Origin: Anaerolineae bacterium
GTDB lineage: Bacteria; Chloroflexota; Anaerolineae; B4-G1
NCBI GenBank assembly: GCA_030612185.1
Contig: JAUWOI010000035.1
Location: forward strand, 1-16,955
DNA length: 16,955 nucleotides
Reading direction: 5' to 3'
The first letter of the stretch is position 1. The number at the start of each line of letters is the position of its first letter. Below, one piece after another: positions 14,107 through 16,955 of the stretch. The notes under the pieces are model-generated. The model ran no database searches. It was given only the letters and a program-made list of their open reading frames with translations, and had not been told where the DNA came from. The translations under genes and the position numbers were made by a program.

Positions 14107-15042
14107 ATGCTAGCAAGACCTGGTCTTCCCAGTTTCGACTATGTACGGGCAGGCACGCCCAAGGAGGTGATTGGCCTCTTGGAGAAGCACGGGGAGGCGG
14201 CGTGGCTGCTGATGGGCGGCACCGATACGTTCGTCCGCATGCGCGATGGATTTATCCGCCCCCAGATGGTGGTGGACGTCAAGCATCTGCCCGGTATGCG
14301 GGACATTCTGTATGACGAGCAGGCGGGGCTGACCATCGGCGCGGCGGCCACGATGAACCAGGTGGCCCGCCACCCCGATGTACAGGCCCACTACCCGCTG
14401 TTGGCAGAGGCGGCCAACTCCGTCGCCTCGTACCAGGTGCGCAACCGCGCCACCCTGGGCGGTAACCTGTGCAACGGTTCTCCCGCTGCCGACACCGCTC
14501 CGGCTGCGTTGGTGCTGGAGGGACGTTTCGTTCTCCACGGACCCGACCCTTCGGGTTTTCCGAAACCCGAAGGGTCTAAGCGCGGAGAGCGAGAGATACC
14601 AGCCGGCGAGTTCTTCCTGGGCCCAGGCAAGACGGCCATGCAGGCGGGTGAGTTGATGACAGCCATCCGTTTCCCAGCCCCGCCAGCCGGCAGCGCAGGG
14701 AGGTACCTCAAACTGGGCCGCAATAAGATCGGCGACCTGTCCATCGTTGGTGTGGCGGTCTTCGGCTTCCCCGATGGGACTGCTTCCTCCGGCTACCGTT
14801 TCCACATCGGGCTGGCTTCGGTCGCGCCGGTGCCGTTACGGGCACTAGAGGCAGAGGAACTGCTGGCGGCGAATTCTCCGGGAGAGGAGACCTTCGCTCT
14901 CGCGGCCGAAAAGGCGATGGAGGCGGCGACCCCCATAGACGACGTGCGCGCCAGCGCTGCCTACCGCAAGGCGATGGTGCACGCCCTCACCCTGCGGGGG
15001 CTGCAGGACGTGTGGGGCAAGTTGGCGGGCCAGGAGGAATAG
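14107..15042 (+). CDS. FAD-binding subunit of a xanthine dehydrogenase/CO dehydrogenase-type hydroxylase
   Basis: 311 residues from the Shine-Dalgarno-supported ATG. FAD-contact motifs of the CoxM/XdhB family are present: LLMGGTDTFVRMRDG near residue 35, TIGAAATMNQVARHP near 75, and VRNRATLGGNLCNGSPAADTAPAAL near 110. The C-terminal CoxM-type domain follows (GLASVAPVPLRALEAEELL). The subunit passes electrons from the 2Fe-2S clusters to FAD and on to the acceptor. Near residues 144-155, between HGP and RGEREIPAGEF where the family normally has a short turn, 12 residues (DPSGFPKPEGSK) are encoded by a perfect palindrome, an in-frame insertion in a surface loop. One base separates it from the next gene's start, within an operon of FAD, FeS and Mo subunits. 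Confidence 0.92.
   Translation: MLARPGLPSFDYVRAGTPKEVIGLLEKHGEAAWLLMGGTDTFVRMRDGFIRPQMVVDVKHLPGMRDILYDEQAGLTIGAAATMNQVARHPDVQAHYPLLAEAANSVASYQVRNRATLGGNLCNGSPAADTAPAALVLEGRFVLHGPDPSGFPKPEGSKRGEREIPAGEFFLGPGKTAMQAGELMTAIRFPAPPAGSAGRYLKLGRNKIGDLSIVGVAVFGFPDGTASSGYRFHIGLASVAPVPLRALEAEELLAANSPGEETFALAAEKAMEAATPIDDVRASAAYRKAMVHALTLRGLQDVWGKLAGQEE
14545..14576. repeat. Perfect 14-bp palindrome inserted in frame
   Basis: GACCCTTCGGGTTT (14545-14558), a 4-nt loop TCCG, and the exact reverse complement (14563-14576). With the next four bases (to 14580) it makes a 36-nt, 12-codon block whose removal restores a normal-looking family junction (HGP to RGE). It is entirely inside the FAD-subunit gene. Confidence 0.9.
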
Positions 15043-15043
15043 A

Positions 15044-15550
15044 ATGAGCACACACACAATCACGGTAACTGTGAACGGTGAGGCAGAATACCTGACTGTT
15101 CCCTCAAACATGACTTTGCTGCAGATGCTGCGGGAGAAACTGGCGCTCACTGGCACCAAGAACGGCTGCACGGCCGGGGAGTGCGGAGCCTGCACCATCT
15201 TGATGAATGGTGAGCCGGTCAACTCCTGTTTGGTGCTGGCGGTGGAGGCGGATGGGGCCGAGATCGTCACGGTCGAGGGGTTGGCTCACGACGGCCAGTT
15301 AAGCCCGTTGCAGCAGGCTTTTGGAAAACATAATGCCGTTCAGTGCGGCTTCTGTACGCCGGGGGTGTTGATCTCCGCTCATGCTCTGTTGAAGCGCAAC
15401 CCCCATCCGACCGAGGAGGAAATACGGGAAGCCCTGGTTGGCAACCTATGCCGCTGTACGGGCTACCTGCGTTTCATCCAGGCTGTGCAGACGGCTGCGA
15501 AAGACGCCCCCGAGACGGGGGCTGGGAGTCTTAAGGGGGGTGCAAAATGA
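15044..15550 (+). CDS. [2Fe-2S] subunit of the molybdenum hydroxylase (CoxS/XdhC type)
   Basis: 168 residues. The N-terminal plant-type ferredoxin domain has C42, C47, C50 and C62 (NGCTAGECGACTILMNG); the C-terminal helical domain has C101, C104, C136 and C138 (QCGFCTPG and CRCTGY). This is the complete ligand set for the two 2Fe-2S clusters that carry electrons between the molybdenum site and FAD. AGGAGG at 15032-15037 precedes the ATG. The stop overlaps the next gene's start (ATGA). Family sequence ends near FIQAVQTAA; the last 15 residues (KDAPETGAGSLKGGAK) come from a small hairpin element at 15501-15532. Cytosolic, since no twin-arginine or other export signal is visible on the subunits seen. 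Confidence 0.95.
   Translation: MSTHTITVTVNGEAEYLTVPSNMTLLQMLREKLALTGTKNGCTAGECGACTILMNGEPVNSCLVLAVEADGAEIVTVEGLAHDGQLSPLQQAFGKHNAVQCGFCTPGVLISAHALLKRNPHPTEEEIREALVGNLCRCTGYLRFIQAVQTAAKDAPETGAGSLKGGAK
15501..15532. repeat. Hairpin element at the 3' end of the 2Fe-2S gene
   Basis: AAGAC (15501-15505) pairs with GTCTT (15528-15532), and GCCCCC (15506-15511) with GGGGGC (15517-15522), around loop GAGAC, with TGGGA bulged on one side. It is translated as the C-terminal tail of the 2Fe-2S subunit. A second copy would be needed to call it a dispersed family; none is in this window. Confidence 0.55.
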
Positions 15551-16955
15551 CCCAGTTCACCTCTGATCCGGTTGGCAAGAGTCTCCCCCGCGTGGATACG
15601 TACGACAAGATCACCGGGGCTGCCATCTTTGCCGACGACATACAATTCGGTCCTAACCTTTACTACGCCCGGCTGGCCCGGAGTCCCCACGCCCACGCCC
15701 TGATCAAACGCATAGACACGAGCAAGGCACTGGAGGTGACTGGAGTGAAGGCAGTTGTCACCGGCAAGGACGCTCCTGAGATGGTTGGCATGTACCTCGT
15801 AGATCGCCCCGTCTTGGCTGGCGAGCGCGTGCGGTACTTTGGGGAGCCTGTCGCCGGGGTTATTGCGACCAGCGAAGGGATCGCAGAGGAGGCGGCTCGA
15901 CTCATTGAGGTGGAGTACGAAGAGTTGCCGGCGGTCTTCGGCCCAATGGAAGCCCTCCAGCCGGATGCGCCTCTGCTCCACCCTGACCTGGGCGAATACA
16001 AAGTGGCCAACTTCATCTTCCCCGAACCGGGCACCAACATCTCGGAGCACTTCAAACTCCGCAAAGGGGACGTCGAGTCCGCCTGGCCCAGGTGCGATGC
16101 CATCGTGGAGGGGACCTTCTACCTGCCCCAGATCCAGCACGTGCCGCTCGAGCCTCACATATCGGTGGCCCTTTGGGAGCCATCGGGGCAGGTCACACTG
16201 TGGACCAGTACGCAGTCACCCCACGCCCAACGTGATCTGCTTGCCCAGAGTTTGGATATCTCACACGGCAACCTGCGTGTGGTGTCTCCCTACGTCGGCG
16301 GCGGATTCGGTGGCAAGGCGGGCGTGACGATGGAGGCGTGCGCGTTGGTCCTGGCGCGGGCGGTCAAGGGGCATCCGGTCAAGTTGCGTCTGACGCGCGA
16401 GGAGGAGTTCGTCGGCACGACGATGCGCCAGAGCCTGGTGGCACACACCAAGATCGGCTGCGATGCCGGGGGCAACCTGCTGGCGATGGAGACCAAGTAC
16501 TACTTTGGCGGCGGTGCCTACAACGATTACGGCGTCAACATCGCCCGCGCTGCCGGCTACTCCTGCACCGGCCCTTACGACATTCCGAACGTGAAAGGCG
16601 ATTCGCGTTCCGTCTACACCAACCTGCCCATCGGCGGGCCAATGCGCGGCTTTGGCATGCCCGAGATCCACTGGGGCATTGAGCAGATCATGGACCAACT
16701 GGCCGAAAAGCTTGCCCTGAGCAAAGCCGAAGGGATTGGGATGGACCCGGCCGAGTTTCGACGTCGCAACTGTGTCAAGACGGACGATACCATCCTGACC
16801 GGGATGAAGATGCCCGCTATTGACCTGGTGGCCTGCATAGACAAGGTCACCGAGGCAATTGGCTTGGGCAAGAAGGAGGAGCCTTCTGCGCCGCACAAGA
16901 AGCGCGGTAAGGGCATCGCCATCATGTGGAAAGCCCCGGCTATGCCGCCCAACCC
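15547..16955 (+). CDS. Molybdopterin-binding large subunit, xanthine dehydrogenase family, 5' part
   Basis: The frame is open from ATG at 15547 (overlapping the previous stop) to the window end, about 469 residues of a family near 750. The N-terminal substrate-channel domain (DKITGAAIFADDI; YARLARSPHAHALIKRID; FGEPVAGVIATS) is followed by the molybdenum-cofactor domain: QIQHVPLEPH, TSTQSPHAQRDLLAQ, and GGGFGGK at 251-257, then GGPMRGFGMPE near 364-373. The active-site Glu and the rest of the cofactor site lie beyond the edge. Enzymes of this group hydroxylate N-heterocycles such as purines; the substrate (xanthine, hypoxanthine, nicotinate or other) cannot be set from this part. Eight residues, ALSKAEGI at 390-397, interrupt the otherwise standard AEKL-GMDPAEFRRRN and derive from a 24-nt repeat. 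Confidence 0.93.
   Translation, partial: MTQFTSDPVGKSLPRVDTYDKITGAAIFADDIQFGPNLYYARLARSPHAHALIKRIDTSKALEVTGVKAVVTGKDAPEMVGMYLVDRPVLAGERVRYFGEPVAGVIATSEGIAEEAARLIEVEYEELPAVFGPMEALQPDAPLLHPDLGEYKVANFIFPEPGTNISEHFKLRKGDVESAWPRCDAIVEGTFYLPQIQHVPLEPHISVALWEPSGQVTLWTSTQSPHAQRDLLAQSLDISHGNLRVVSPYVGGGFGGKAGVTMEACALVLARAVKGHPVKLRLTREEEFVGTTMRQSLVAHTKIGCDAGGNLLAMETKYYFGGGAYNDYGVNIARAAGYSCTGPYDIPNVKGDSRSVYTNLPIGGPMRGFGMPEIHWGIEQIMDQLAEKLALSKAEGIGMDPAEFRRRNCVKTDDTILTGMKMPAIDLVACIDKVTEAIGLGKKEEPSAPHKKRGKGIAIMWKAPAMPPN
16711..16734. repeat. 24-nt CTGAGC/GAAGGG element inside the Mo-subunit gene
   Basis: CTTGCCCTGAGC then AAAGCCGAAGGG, the same 12+12 architecture as the units at 6428-6475 and 7621-7644. 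It is translated as LALSKAEG. Removing 24 nt here would leave an uninterrupted EKLGMDPAEFRRRN junction typical of the family. Confidence 0.85.

Noticed and set aside
1..16955. tRNA, rRNA, transposase or integrase genes
   Set aside because: None recognised; the repeat elements therefore have no mobilising enzyme within the window.

Overview
The window is a densely packed block of bacterial accessory metabolism. Every gene I can support lies on the + strand. The mix is a BMP-family nucleoside-type ABC importer, a hydantoinase/PreA/xanthine-dehydrogenase-type catabolic set, and many short palindromic repeats running through reading frames (peptides such as ALSEVEG). From memory of such peptides this looks like an environmental Chloroflexota (Anaerolineae-like) genome. 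That is a moderate-confidence guess; no marker gene is present.

Layout. (1) 1-731: C-terminal part of a DUF1116/YlbE(AllG)-like protein. (2) 727-1321: a four-helix-bundle gene lying between two period-7 repeat arrays. (3) 1339-3012: a tandem two-domain cyclase-family hydrolase whose first domain has lost metal ligands, followed by a third period-7 array that ends in a 15-bp hairpin. (4) 3070-3098: a perfect-consensus sigma70 promoter, then a roughly 190-nt GC-rich leader. (5) 3296-8565: lipoprotein, double ATPase and two permeases of a BMP-type importer, interrupted after the lipoprotein gene by a 336-bp gap holding concentric inverted repeats. (6) 8597-11330: a divergent enolase homologue and a MOFRL-type glycerate 2-kinase. 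(7) 11355-14007: hydantoinase/dihydropyrimidinase and a PreA-like flavoprotein with two 4Fe-4S motifs. (8) 14107-16955: FAD, 2Fe-2S and molybdopterin subunits of a xanthine-dehydrogenase-family hydroxylase, the last cut by the window end.

Working model (inference): a nucleoside, nucleobase or ureide is imported. Its ring is oxidised by the molybdenum hydroxylase and/or reduced by PreA, then opened by the hydantoinase. C2/C3 fragments (glyoxylate to glycerate) could enter central metabolism through glycerate 2-kinase, whose product 2-phosphoglycerate is the normal enolase substrate. The DUF1116 protein would fit the carbamoyl end of allantoin/oxamate breakdown. The enolase homologue, however, lacks two active-site histidines, so its reaction may not be the usual one.

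The strongest unexplained signal is structural. At least three families of short palindromic elements, often in multiples of 12 nt, sit in or at the ends of seven of the eleven genes from the lipoprotein gene onward, mostly keeping frame. In several places one element lies at the centre of another: left-left-right-right order at 7610-7655 and 9905-9955, concentric shells at 4565-4699, and a tandem pair inside a C-run/G-run hairpin at 6407-6496. This looks like repeated self-nesting insertion or hairpin growth. No transposase or RAYT gene is present in the window.
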